Of a DNA stretch of 53,250 bases, positions 24,712 through 32,821 are shown one piece after another. The notes beneath the pieces are model-generated. The model had not been told where the DNA came from, did not search any database, and saw only the letters and a list, made by a program, of their open reading frames with translations. The stretch covers positions 1-53,250 of the forward strand of contig JABDEH010000002.1 in NCBI GenBank assembly GCA_013287215.1. The letters run 5' to 3'. Every line of letters begins with the position of its first letter. Within the stretch, counting starts at the first letter, position 1. Origin of the DNA: Chlamydiota bacterium (GTDB lineage Bacteria > Chlamydiota > Chlamydiia > Chlamydiales > Rhabdochlamydiaceae). The translations under genes were made by a program, and so were the position numbers.

Positions 24712-25188
24712 ATGAACAAATTAGTTTCTACTATTATTTTAAGACATAGAAAAGAGAATTTAAAAAAATGCAGTTTGCGCGGTCTCGAATCCCGCACCGA
24801 TTGTCTTTTTTTGACCTATCCCGTAGACCCGATTCCTGATCTCTCTTCTTTCATTATTTTGACACTTGACGCTCCCCTGCTCTCCGCAGATGATCGGGAT
24901 TATGGACTTTTTCTTGTGGATGCAACCTGGCGCTATGCGGCCCAGATGTGTGAAAATCTTCCCCAAGGACAGCGGCGCAGCCTTCCCCGCCTCAAAACGG
25001 CGTATCCCCGTTACCAAACCGGCTGCTCGGATCCCGATTCGGGGCTCGCCTCAATTGAAGCGCTGTATGCAGCTTATTTACTTACCGGCAGAGACCCTGC
25101 AGGACTCCTTGACCGCTACCACTGGAGAGAGGCTTTTTTAAAAAATAATGAAAAGTTCTTCGGGGAAATTACAAAACTATTATTTTAG
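24712..25188 (+). CDS. Tsr3/DUF367-like rRNA aminocarboxypropyltransferase family protein
   Basis: This 158-residue protein has an N-terminal block IILRHRKENLKKCSLRGLE, then PLLSADDRDYGLFLVDATWRYA, RSLPRLKTAYPRYQTGC, GLASIEALYAAYLLTG and YHWREAFLKNN. They follow the order of Tsr3-type proteins, SPOUT-like enzymes that transfer the 3-amino-3-carboxypropyl group of SAM to small-subunit rRNA in eukaryotes and archaea; DTW-domain tRNA enzymes are related. The activity here is inferred from this resemblance. The ATG at 24712 gives the full N-terminal block. It is divergent from the thioredoxin-fold gene. Confidence 0.7.
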   Translation: MNKLVSTIILRHRKENLKKCSLRGLESRTDCLFLTYPVDPIPDLSSFIILTLDAPLLSADDRDYGLFLVDATWRYAAQMCENLPQGQRRSLPRLKTAYPRYQTGCSDPDSGLASIEALYAAYLLTGRDPAGLLDRYHWREAFLKNNEKFFGEITKLLF

Positions 25189-25354
25189 CATAGGCATCTG
25201 TCGGGACAAGTGTTCCCTTGGGCACGAACCGGACGCAGGGACACGAAGTGCGGCGTCCCCGACATGATCTATGGGGGTCCCCTACTAACAATGTAAAAAT
25301 TAGTTTTTAAGAAGCTTTTCCCGCGAGGGCGGGAAAAGCTTCTTCCCCTCTCTA
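25189..25354. other. Non-coding palindromic region before pcnB
   Basis: Nested inverted repeats TGTCGGG/CCCGACA (about 25199-25265) and GGACGC/GCGTCC form a cruciform-like block. A 16-bp perfect hairpin (25309-25344) follows. No coding potential is seen. It may be a decayed small mobile element plus a terminator. Confidence 0.45.
25309..25344 (+). terminator. Strong hairpin, possible terminator of the Tsr3-like gene
   Basis: Sixteen-base perfect arms (AAGAAGCTTTTCCCGC, 25309-25324, and its complement at 25329-25344) enclose a GAGG loop. No clear T-run follows, so the terminator function is uncertain. It ends 10 bases before the pcnB ATG. Confidence 0.5.
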
Positions 25355-26626
25355 ATGATTGACTTTTTACCTTCGGATCGCCTACCCTTGCTACAAACGA
25401 TGGAACAGAAAACTTACCCCTTCCCCCTCAAGGGAGTCGACTCGGACGCCCTCTATGTCATGGAAAAATTGCGGCAAGCAGGCTATACCGCCTACCTCGT
25501 AGGAGGGAGCGTACGCGATCTCATCCTCCAAAAGACGCCTAAAGACTATGATATTTCCACTTCGGCAAAACCCGAAGAGATTAAACGATTATTTAGAAAC
25601 TGCATTTTAATCGGCCGCAGGTTTCGCCTCGCCCATATCCGCTTTGGAAAGAAAATTTTAGAAGTCTCCACCTTCCGCACCGGGGATCTAGAAACCGACG
25701 CCCTGATCGTCCGCGACAACGAATGGGGAAATCCCGAGCAGGACGTCCTTCGCAGAGACTTCACTATCAACGGCCTCTTTTACGACCCCTCTACCGAAAC
25801 CATTATTGACTATGTCGAGGGGTATCCCGATCTCCAAAAGAAATACTTACGCACCATCGGCCAGCCTTATCTGCGCTTCAGGCAAGATCCGGTCCGCATG
25901 CTGCGCCTCTTAAAATTCCAAGCCCGCTTCGGGTTTGAAATCGATAAAGAGGCTCATATCTCCTTGCTGGAATGCCGCCACGAAATCCTGAAAAGCTCTC
26001 CGTCGCGCGTCTTTGAGGAGCTGCTGCGCATGCTCGAATCGGGATCGGCAAAGCCATTTTTTAAACTGCTCGCAGAACACGGGATGCTGCAGATGTTGCT
26101 CCCAGCGCTGTCTAAATTCCTAGACACCCCCGATGGCAAAGAGATCTATGATTATCTCGAAGAAGTCGACACCACCTTCCACGCCCCGGGAGAACCGCTT
26201 TTAGAGCGCCCTGTCCTCCTCGCGTGCCTCGTTTTCCCCTTTTTGCAAAAGAAGCTCTCTTCCTTAAGCCACATCCCCCATCTAGGCGAGATCCAGCAGA
26301 CGGCCTACAACCTCATCGACGAAATCTTCCAGCCCTTCTTCCCCGTTCCTCGCATGCTAAAAATGATCGTCGTCTCTGTCCTCACAGCGCAATACCGGAT
26401 CACGCCGCTCGAAAAGAAAAAGCCGCACCGCATTCGCATCCCGCACGACCCCGACTTTGGGCTCGCCCTGAAATTTTTAGACCTCCGTGCGTGCTTAGAA
26501 CCCGCCCTGCAAACCATCTGGGAGGATTGGGACTACGCTTATTCAAACCTTGATCAAGAGGCCCTCCCCGTCCGCAGAAAAACAAGGTCCCGCCCCAGAA
26601 GGCGGCCGCCCCGCAGAACGTCATGA
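25355..26626 (+). CDS. pcnB: Poly(A) polymerase / CCA-adding enzyme family protein
   Basis: This 423-residue class II nucleotidyltransferase has the signature AYLVGGSVRDLILQKTPKDYDIST (GG and DxD motifs near residues 50-70), the motif RDFTINGLFYD, and the RNA-binding RFRQDPVRMLRLLKFQARFGF. The Arg-rich tail (RRKTRSRPRRRPPRRTS) is typical of PcnB rather than tRNA CCA enzymes. The ATG at 25355 lacks a ribosome site; ATG 25400 is an alternative. The stop overlaps the next start (ATGA), and lpxB follows, as in the C. trachomatis CT410-CT411 order. Confidence 0.9.
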   Translation: MIDFLPSDRLPLLQTMEQKTYPFPLKGVDSDALYVMEKLRQAGYTAYLVGGSVRDLILQKTPKDYDISTSAKPEEIKRLFRNCILIGRRFRLAHIRFGKKILEVSTFRTGDLETDALIVRDNEWGNPEQDVLRRDFTINGLFYDPSTETIIDYVEGYPDLQKKYLRTIGQPYLRFRQDPVRMLRLLKFQARFGFEIDKEAHISLLECRHEILKSSPSRVFEELLRMLESGSAKPFFKLLAEHGMLQMLLPALSKFLDTPDGKEIYDYLEEVDTTFHAPGEPLLERPVLLACLVFPFLQKKLSSLSHIPHLGEIQQTAYNLIDEIFQPFFPVPRMLKMIVVSVLTAQYRITPLEKKKPHRIRIPHDPDFGLALKFLDLRACLEPALQTIWEDWDYAYSNLDQEALPVRRKTRSRPRRRPPRRTS

Positions 26627-27321
26627 AACTCGACTTTGTCGGCCCCGATCTCTCTTTAGGCCCTTTGCCCGCGATTTTCTACTTCGCCCTCTCCGCTAAA
26701 GAGAGCCTCTTCCAAGACCCTTTCAACCAGCCCGTTATCGTTTGGCAAACGTACCCGCTCCGGATCTTTTCTCTCACGCTTCCCGAACACGAAGGACATT
26801 TAGAGCCCAACCACGCCGTCCTCGCCTTCTGGAAAGAAGAGATGGCAAAGGGACGCAATCCCATCAAAGAATTTACCGATCAAGCGTCACGAGAAATCCA
26901 CAAACTAAAAAACGAGGGGCTCCTCACTCCGGGCAAACTCGCCGTCGCGGGGCTCTCCCGCGGCGCATTCATGGCGGCCCATCTCGCTGCTGTCATCCCG
27001 GAGGTCCGTACCATTTTGGGCTTTGCGCCGCTCACCGGTTTTCCCGAATTTCCCCAATATGATCTCACGCGCCTCATCCCGCAGCTGGCCGATCGCACCC
27101 TCCGTTTTTATATCGGCAACCGCGACCAGCGCGTCGGCACCGCCCGCTGCTTCCAGTTCATCGAACAGCTCGCGGAGGCTGCCTTCCAAAGAAACGTCCG
27201 CTCGCCGCCCATCGAGCTCATCATCACTCCCTCCATCGGCTATCAAGGGCACGGCACTTCAAAGGCCATCTTTGAAGGGGGCGCGCGCTATTTAGCCGAG
27301 CAACTCGGGATTTCCCCATGA
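26623..27321 (+). CDS. Alpha/beta-hydrolase family protein
   Basis: This encodes 232 residues. The nucleophile elbow is GLSRG (Ser112). Candidate acid and base are the Asp in YIGNRDQRVG and the His in GYQGHGT, in the right order for an alpha/beta-hydrolase. The substrate is unknown. It has four-base ATGA overlaps with pcnB upstream and lpxB downstream, so it is in a tightly coupled operon. No signal peptide is seen. Confidence 0.8.
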   Translation: MKLDFVGPDLSLGPLPAIFYFALSAKESLFQDPFNQPVIVWQTYPLRIFSLTLPEHEGHLEPNHAVLAFWKEEMAKGRNPIKEFTDQASREIHKLKNEGLLTPGKLAVAGLSRGAFMAAHLAAVIPEVRTILGFAPLTGFPEFPQYDLTRLIPQLADRTLRFYIGNRDQRVGTARCFQFIEQLAEAAFQRNVRSPPIELIITPSIGYQGHGTSKAIFEGGARYLAEQLGISP

Positions 27322-28445
27322 CCGACCTCTTCATCTTTTCAGGAGAGGCCAGCGGCGATCTCCACGGAGAAAAAATCCTTGAAGCGCTCTACGCACAACG
27401 CCCCGATGTAAAAGTCGCCGGCGTCGCCGGCCCCAAAATGCGCGCGGCCGGCATCGAGTGCATCATGCAGATGGAAAAATTCCAGGTGATGGGCTTTGTC
27501 GATGTGTTTTTCGCCCTGCCAAGACTGGTCCGTCAATTTTATCAAGTGGCAAACGCCATCCTCGAACTGCAACCGAAAACCGTCCTTCTCATCGATTATC
27601 CCGGCTTCAACCTCCGCCTCGCCCGGCACTTGCGCAAAAAAGGATATGAAGGAAAATTATGCCACTACATCTGCCCTTCCGTCTGGGCCTGGGGGAAAAA
27701 ACGGATCCCCCGGATGGCTGAGACGCTCGATCTTCTCCTCACTTTATTTCCGTTTGAGGCAGAGTATTTTTCCCACACCACGCTTCCTGTTGCGCATGTG
27801 GGGCACCCGTTGGTGCAGCGGCTGCAAGAGACAACTTACCGGCCCCTCACGTTTCCCGTAGGAAAAACCCTCGTCGGCATTTTTCCCGGCAGCCGCGCCA
27901 AAGAGATCGAGCGGAACCTTCCCCTCATTCTCAAAACAGTAAAAAAACTCATTCCTTCCCATCCCCATCTCTTCTTTGCGATCTCCGCCAAGTTTTCTGA
28001 GCAGATCCAAAAGTGCATCGATCAAGAGGACTTAACCGAGCATTTTCTCCTCGTCCCTCCCGAAAGAACCTACGACCTCATGGCAGCCTCGTCCTACGCC
28101 ATCGCAAAGTCGGGGACTGTCACTCTCGAGCTCGCCCTCCATGGCGTACCCACGGTCGTCACCTATGCCATATCGCCCCTCGATCTCTTCATCGCCAAAG
28201 ATGTTTTAAGGGTACGCCTACCCCATTATTGCATCGTCAATATCGTCGCCGGCAAAACGGTGTTTCCGGAGCTGATCGGCCCTAATTTTTCCGAGCAGTC
28301 CCTCCACGAGGCATTTGAAGCTCTTCTCTCAAATCGAGAAGCCTACACTCGCGCGCTTGAAGCTTTCCAAGCCCTCCTCGATAAAAAGGATGCGAGTTCG
28401 GAGGCCGCGCGTGAACTGTTAAAAATAATTTCAACGTGCGCTTAA
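27318..28445 (+). CDS. lpxB: Lipid-A-disaccharide synthase
   Basis: This encodes 375 residues. LpxB is the GT-B glycosyltransferase that joins UDP-diacylglucosamine and lipid X in lipid A synthesis at the inner membrane. Motifs: FIFSGEASGDLHGEKIL (N-terminus), VAGPKM, MGFVDV, LIDYPGFNLRLA, CPSVWAWGKKR, GIFPGSRAKEIERNLP and SGTVTLELAL. Its start overlaps the hydrolase stop. A palindrome-ended mobile element begins 27 bases after its stop. Confidence 0.96.
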   Translation: MTDLFIFSGEASGDLHGEKILEALYAQRPDVKVAGVAGPKMRAAGIECIMQMEKFQVMGFVDVFFALPRLVRQFYQVANAILELQPKTVLLIDYPGFNLRLARHLRKKGYEGKLCHYICPSVWAWGKKRIPRMAETLDLLLTLFPFEAEYFSHTTLPVAHVGHPLVQRLQETTYRPLTFPVGKTLVGIFPGSRAKEIERNLPLILKTVKKLIPSHPHLFFAISAKFSEQIQKCIDQEDLTEHFLLVPPERTYDLMAASSYAIAKSGTVTLELALHGVPTVVTYAISPLDLFIAKDVLRVRLPHYCIVNIVAGKTVFPELIGPNFSEQSLHEAFEALLSNREAYTRALEAFQALLDKKDASSEAARELLKIISTCA

Positions 28446-28472
28446 AGCTTCATTGGCTTAGAATGTCTTCTT

Positions 28473-28593
28473 GTGAACCCCGGCCTTAAGGCCGGGGATT
28501 GTTACTGCGTCTTGGGAGGGGCTTCGTACCCCTCCCAAGTCGTCTTTTTGAAAATACCCGGCCCTTAAGGGCCGGGTTTCCGCAGGAGGACGG
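28473..28593 (-). mobile_element. Short IS200/IS605-type palindromic (PATE-like) element, copy A
   Basis: This 121-bp element begins GTGAACCCCGGCC and ends CCGCAGGAGGACGG. It contains three hairpins: CCCCGGCCTTAAGGCCGGGG, CTTGGGAGGGG.../...CCCCTCCCAAG, and ACCCGGCCCTTAAGGGCCGGGT. Copy B (44186-44442, opposite strand) has the same ends and first two hairpins but about 136 bp more inside, so copy A is an internal deletion derivative. Minus-strand orientation is assigned from the IS605-type target motif TTCAT left at the 28594-28598 side. It encodes no protein. Confidence 0.8.
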
Positions 28594-29040
28594 ATGAACT
28601 CACCCTTCAAAATTTATATTGATCGTTTAAAGGGCGGCTGCGCAGAAAAGATCGCGGAGGTCGTCACCTCCGAATTTCTGGATGTGCAAGAGAAAGAGCT
28701 CTCCTTCCCTGGCCCGGTCAGCATCGTCGGAGAAGCCTACCTCGCGGACGGCCATCTTGTCATCCACCTGCACGCGACAGCGGAAGCTTGGCTCCCGTGC
28801 TCGATCTGCAATGAACCGACTAAGATCGCGATCGAAGTAAAAGATTTCTATCACACCGAGCCTCTTGCGGATCTCAAAAGCCCGGTTTATAACTATGCGG
28901 AAGCGCTCAGGGAATCGATTTTACTCGCAGTCCCTCTATTTACGGAATGCCACCAAGGCAATTGTCCAGAGAGGGAAAACGTAAGCAAATACTTCAAACC
29001 GCCAGGGAAAGATATTTTCCCATTTGCTGATCTTTCTTGA
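28594..29040 (+). CDS. YceD/DUF177-family protein
   Basis: This 148-residue protein is encoded upstream of rpmF, the classical yceD context. It has the conserved CSIC pair (Cys69/Cys72 region) followed by VYNYAEALRESILLAVPLFTECHQGNCPE, typical of DUF177. The family role is linked to 23S rRNA/ribosome maturation. The ATG at 28594 directly follows the end of mobile element copy A, whose AGGAGG (28584-28589) is the ribosome site. Confidence 0.85.
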   Translation: MNSPFKIYIDRLKGGCAEKIAEVVTSEFLDVQEKELSFPGPVSIVGEAYLADGHLVIHLHATAEAWLPCSICNEPTKIAIEVKDFYHTEPLADLKSPVYNYAEALRESILLAVPLFTECHQGNCPERENVSKYFKPPGKDIFPFADLS

Positions 29041-29092
29041 AAGGAATCAGGATTTTCACTACTATACTTGATAGTTTAGGAGAATAAGAACT

Positions 29093-29275
29093 ATGGCAGT
29101 ACCACGTAACCGCACCTCAAACGCCCGAAAAAACTCGCGCCGGGCCCACCACGCAAAGTCGCCCCAGAACGTTTCCGCTTGCTCAAACTGCAGCAAATTG
29201 CGCCTTTCCCATAAGATCTGCCCACACTGCGGATTTTATGCAGGACGCGCGGTGATCCATGCGGGAGCACAGTAG
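29093..29275 (+). CDS. rpmF: 50S ribosomal protein L32
   Basis: This 60-residue protein has an N-terminus MAVPRNRTSNARKNSRRAHH and a zinc ribbon CSNC...CPHC (the zinc-containing form). It is preceded by AGGAG. Its 3' end overlaps plsX by 17 bases. The yceD-rpmF-plsX order is conserved in Chlamydia and widely in bacteria. Confidence 0.96.
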   Translation: MAVPRNRTSNARKNSRRAHHAKSPQNVSACSNCSKLRLSHKICPHCGFYAGRAVIHAGAQ

Positions 29276-30218
29276 TTTCAAGATAGGGATTGACCTCATG
29301 GGTTCAGACACCCCTCCCGGGGTGTTCCTCCCTGCCCTTTTCGCATTGCACCGCGAAATAAAAACCCAAGCAGATTTTGTCGTTTTTTCCGAAGCCATGG
29401 AATCTCAGGAAGGGATCCAATTTATCCCGACGGACGAGGTCATCGCCATGGAAGACGACCCGCTGACTGCGGTCCGCCGCAAAAAAGGTTCCTCTCTTTG
29501 CCTGGGCATCCAAATGCTAAAAGAGGAAAAGATCGATGCCTTCGTCTCGGCAGGCAATACCGGAGCGCTGATGGCATGCGCCGCCCTAAGTTTAAAATTA
29601 CTGCCCGGGATCGACAAGCCGGCGCTGATGACGCTGCTCCCCACAGAGTCTAAAGAGATGGCCGTGTTAGACATTGGGGCCAACACTCGATGCACCGCCG
29701 ACAATCTCTTTCAATTTGCCCTGATGGGCATCGCTTACCAAAAGAGCCGCGGCATTCCCGAGCCTACAGTGGGACTGCTCAATATCGGCTCCGAGGCAAA
29801 AAAAGGGACCCCTGAGCATCAAGAAGCCTACCAGAAACTTCTCGCTCTCAATCAGGCGCGGCGCGTGTTTGTCGGCAATATCGAGGGCAGGGAAGCGCTG
29901 GCGGGGCTCTGCGATGTGCTAGTGACCGATGGATTCACCGGTAATGTTTTTTTAAAAACTGCGGAAGGGATCGCCGGCGCGCTGCTCAACCAGCTCGAGG
30001 CAGCCGCCTCAGAAGATTGCTCACCCCACCTCAAATCGGTCCTATCGGGCATCCGCCAAAGGCTCCACTATGCCGAATATCCCGGGGCGATTTTGACGGG
30101 CGTTAACGGAATTGTCGTCAAATGCCACGGCGCCAGCCCGCCGCAGGCCCTCGTCAGCGGGATCAAGGGCGCCCTACGCCTCGTCCAGCATAATTTTCTA
30201 GAGAACCTCAGGTGCTGA
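29259..30218 (+). CDS. plsX: Phosphate acyltransferase PlsX
   Basis: This encodes 319 residues. PlsX makes acyl-phosphate from acyl-ACP for phospholipid synthesis. It has the N-terminal KIGIDLMGSDTPPGV, AFVSAGNTGALMA, LDIGANTRCTADNL and the C-terminal VTDGFTGNVFLKTAEG. The start at 29259 lies inside rpmF. The acyltransferase plsB follows two genes downstream. Confidence 0.93.
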   Translation: MREHSSFKIGIDLMGSDTPPGVFLPALFALHREIKTQADFVVFSEAMESQEGIQFIPTDEVIAMEDDPLTAVRRKKGSSLCLGIQMLKEEKIDAFVSAGNTGALMACAALSLKLLPGIDKPALMTLLPTESKEMAVLDIGANTRCTADNLFQFALMGIAYQKSRGIPEPTVGLLNIGSEAKKGTPEHQEAYQKLLALNQARRVFVGNIEGREALAGLCDVLVTDGFTGNVFLKTAEGIAGALLNQLEAAASEDCSPHLKSVLSGIRQRLHYAEYPGAILTGVNGIVVKCHGASPPQALVSGIKGALRLVQHNFLENLRC

Positions 30219-30284
30219 TAATTAGTCCTCGAAATCTATTCATCTTTTCGTTTAAAATGACACTTCACAACAGGAACCTCAGAA

Positions 30285-31823
30285 ATGGAAGAAATTCTTT
30301 TAAACGTTGAATCTAAGGAAATTCGGTACGCCCATCTGAAGCATGGCCAACTCTACGACCTGATTATCGAACGCAAAAGCAATCGTCAGCTCGCTGGCAA
30401 TATTTATCGCGGGAAAGTCACGAATATCCTTCACAATATCCAATCGGCCTTCATCGATATCAACGAGGGCGAAAACGGCTTCATCCACATCTCCGACATT
30501 CTGGAAAATACACAAAAGTTCCAAGACATGTTTGATATGGACTTTGATCTGGAGGTGGACGCCAAAGACTCCAGGAAACGGAGTGAGACGGACATTTCGA
30601 AAATCTTGAAGATCGACCAAGCGGTGCTCGTCCAGGTTGTCAAAGAGCCGATCGGCACCAAGGGAGCGAGGCTCACCTCAAACCTGTCGATACCGGGAAG
30701 ATACTTAGTTCTGCTGCCCAATGCCGAACACCGCGGCGTGTCGCGCAAGATCGAAGATCGGGGCGCTAGAGATCGGCTCAAGAAGTTGATCCGCGCTTTT
30801 GAGATGCCGAAAGAGATGGGGCTCATCTGCAGAACGGCCAGTATGGACGCGACTGCAGAAATGCTCATTCAGGAAGCCAATGATCTGCTCAAAACCTGGC
30901 AGACCATCGTCGATAATTTTAACAACTCGACCAAGCCCACCTGCCTCTATGAAGAGTCGGACCTCGTCAAACGGGCAATCATTACCTGCGTCGACAAAAA
31001 ATTTGACCGGTTGCTCGTCGATGATTATGAGGTCTACCAGCACTGCAAAAAGCTCTACGAAAAATATAGCACCGAACATCCGCTCAAGATCGAGCTTTAT
31101 CGGGACAAGGCTGCGATGTTCGAGCGGTTCGGCGTCGAAAAAGAGATCGAGAAGGCGCTGCGCCGCAAAATTTGGATGCCGAGCGGGGGCTATCTCTTCT
31201 TCGACCGCACCGAAGCGATGTACACGATCGACGTCAACTCGGGAAGAAGTACGTCGCAGAGCAAGACCGGCGATGTTGAAGAGTCGCTCGTGCGCATCAA
31301 CATGGAAGCGGCTGAAGAAATTGCCAAGCAGCTGAGGCTGCGCAACATCGGAGGCCTCATCATCTGCGACTTCATTGACATGCGCGCGCGCAAAAATCAG
31401 CGCCGTGTCCTCGACCGCCTTAAAGAAGCGATGAAAGATGATTCAGCGAAATGCACCATCCTCGGCATGAGCGAATTCGGCCTCATCGAAATGACCCGCC
31501 AGCGCAGCCGCGAATCGCTCACTCAAACGCTTTATACCGCATGCCCCTACTGCGGCGGCAGCGGCCAGATTAAAACCCATGAGAGTATCTCGATTGAAAT
31601 TGAGCGGGCGCTGAAAAAACTGATTATGCAGCAGCAGCAGTTTGGCCTAGAGCTGATCTCTCACCCCGACCTGGACCATTATTTAGACCACAATGACAAG
31701 AAATATTTGCGCAGGGTGGCTGAAAAGTGGAATGCGAGCTTAAAATTTGCGGCGAAAGACACGCTTCACCTCAACGAATTCCAATTTTATTCGACGACCA
31801 ATGGAAAAAAACTTGACGTCTGA
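30285..31823 (+). CDS. rng: Ribonuclease G/E family endoribonuclease
   Basis: This encodes 512 residues. An N-terminal S1-like RNA-binding domain (about 38-120, NIYRGKVTNILHNIQSAFIDIN) is followed by the RNase E/G catalytic core with IGGLIICDFIDMRARKNQRRVLDRL (metal-binding acids) and the zinc-link CPYCGGSG near the C-terminus. Length matches RNase G (CafA) without the RNase E scaffold. It processes rRNA and decays mRNA. The stop overlaps plsB by 23 bases. Confidence 0.94.
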   Translation: MEEILLNVESKEIRYAHLKHGQLYDLIIERKSNRQLAGNIYRGKVTNILHNIQSAFIDINEGENGFIHISDILENTQKFQDMFDMDFDLEVDAKDSRKRSETDISKILKIDQAVLVQVVKEPIGTKGARLTSNLSIPGRYLVLLPNAEHRGVSRKIEDRGARDRLKKLIRAFEMPKEMGLICRTASMDATAEMLIQEANDLLKTWQTIVDNFNNSTKPTCLYEESDLVKRAIITCVDKKFDRLLVDDYEVYQHCKKLYEKYSTEHPLKIELYRDKAAMFERFGVEKEIEKALRRKIWMPSGGYLFFDRTEAMYTIDVNSGRSTSQSKTGDVEESLVRINMEAAEEIAKQLRLRNIGGLIICDFIDMRARKNQRRVLDRLKEAMKDDSAKCTILGMSEFGLIEMTRQRSRESLTQTLYTACPYCGGSGQIKTHESISIEIERALKKLIMQQQQFGLELISHPDLDHYLDHNDKKYLRRVAEKWNASLKFAAKDTLHLNEFQFYSTTNGKKLDV

Positions 31824-32814
31824 GTTTTTGCTCAAGCTCAAAGACTATGGGGCGAAGGGATGGATCGATAAAAAAATCATTTTCGGCCTGCAGCAATTCT
31901 ACGAGAGCTACAAAGAAACGTTAGAAGATCATGGCCTCTCCATGGAGGCCTCTCTTCCGTGCTTTTTCAACTTCTTAGAACTTCTCAAAGAGCAGCAGCA
32001 GCGTCCCTTCATCTTCGAGCCCTACCATGCGCAAGTGCGCGAGCCTTTCGACTACTATGCTTTTGGGCTGGAATTTTTACGGCCCTTAGTTGATATGAGC
32101 ATCTCTTCTCTGCACGGTGAAAATCACGCGAGGGAGATCCTTTCCCACCTCTCGAAAGGGCGCAATGTGATCCTTCTCGCCAACCACCAGTCAGAGGCGG
32201 ATCCCTTGGCCATCAGCATCCTGCTCGAGAAGATAGATCCCCGGCTCGGGGCAGAGATGATCTTTGTCGCAGGCGAGCGTGTCGTCACAGATCCTTTGGC
32301 GGTCCCCTTCAGCATGGGCCGCAATCTCTTATGCATCTACTCCAAGCGGTATATCGATTTCCCGCCCGAAGACAAGTTAAAAAAACAGATGCACAATAAA
32401 AAGACGATGGAGCTCATGAGTTCGCTTCTCAAAGAGGGGGGCAAATGCATCTATGTCGCTCCCAGCGGAGGGCGCGATCGGCGCAACAAAGAGGGCGTGA
32501 TTGAAGTAGCGCCGTTCGATCCGCAAAGCATTGAAATGTTTTACCTGATGGCAAAAAAGGCAGGCCATCCGACTTTCTTTTATCCAATGGCGCTCGCCAC
32601 CTATGATCTTCTCCCGCCTCCCGAGACAATCCAAGTCGAGCTGGGTGAAGAGAGAAAGACAACTCATGGCGGGATTCACGCGGCGTTCGGTCCCGTGATC
32701 GACATGGAAAACTTCCCCGGAAGTGAAAATCCCGATAAACATCTACGCAGAAAAGCCCGCGCAGATTATATTTGGGATCAGGTTAACTCAGATTATCAAA
32801 AATTCTCTACTTAG
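31801..32814 (+). CDS. plsB: Glycerol-3-phosphate acyltransferase, plastid-like type
   Basis: This encodes 337 residues from the ATG at 31801 (MEKNLTSEFLLKLKDYG). The acyltransferase motif VILLANHQSEADPLAI (H-x4-D form), then VAGERVVTDPLAVPFSMGRNLLCIYSK and YVAPSGGRDRRN, match the soluble plant/chlamydial GPAT type. It adds the first acyl chain to glycerol-3-phosphate. The order rng-plsB-ptr is as in C. trachomatis CT808-CT806. Confidence 0.9.
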   Translation: MEKNLTSEFLLKLKDYGAKGWIDKKIIFGLQQFYESYKETLEDHGLSMEASLPCFFNFLELLKEQQQRPFIFEPYHAQVREPFDYYAFGLEFLRPLVDMSISSLHGENHAREILSHLSKGRNVILLANHQSEADPLAISILLEKIDPRLGAEMIFVAGERVVTDPLAVPFSMGRNLLCIYSKRYIDFPPEDKLKKQMHNKKTMELMSSLLKEGGKCIYVAPSGGRDRRNKEGVIEVAPFDPQSIEMFYLMAKKAGHPTFFYPMALATYDLLPPPETIQVELGEERKTTHGGIHAAFGPVIDMENFPGSENPDKHLRRKARADYIWDQVNSDYQKFST

Positions 32815-32821
32815 GAGTTCT

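Noticed and set aside
25197-25344. CRISPR-like array
   Set aside because: Palindromes are nested inverted repeats, not regularly spaced direct repeats with unique spacers. No cas genes or arrays are seen anywhere in the window.
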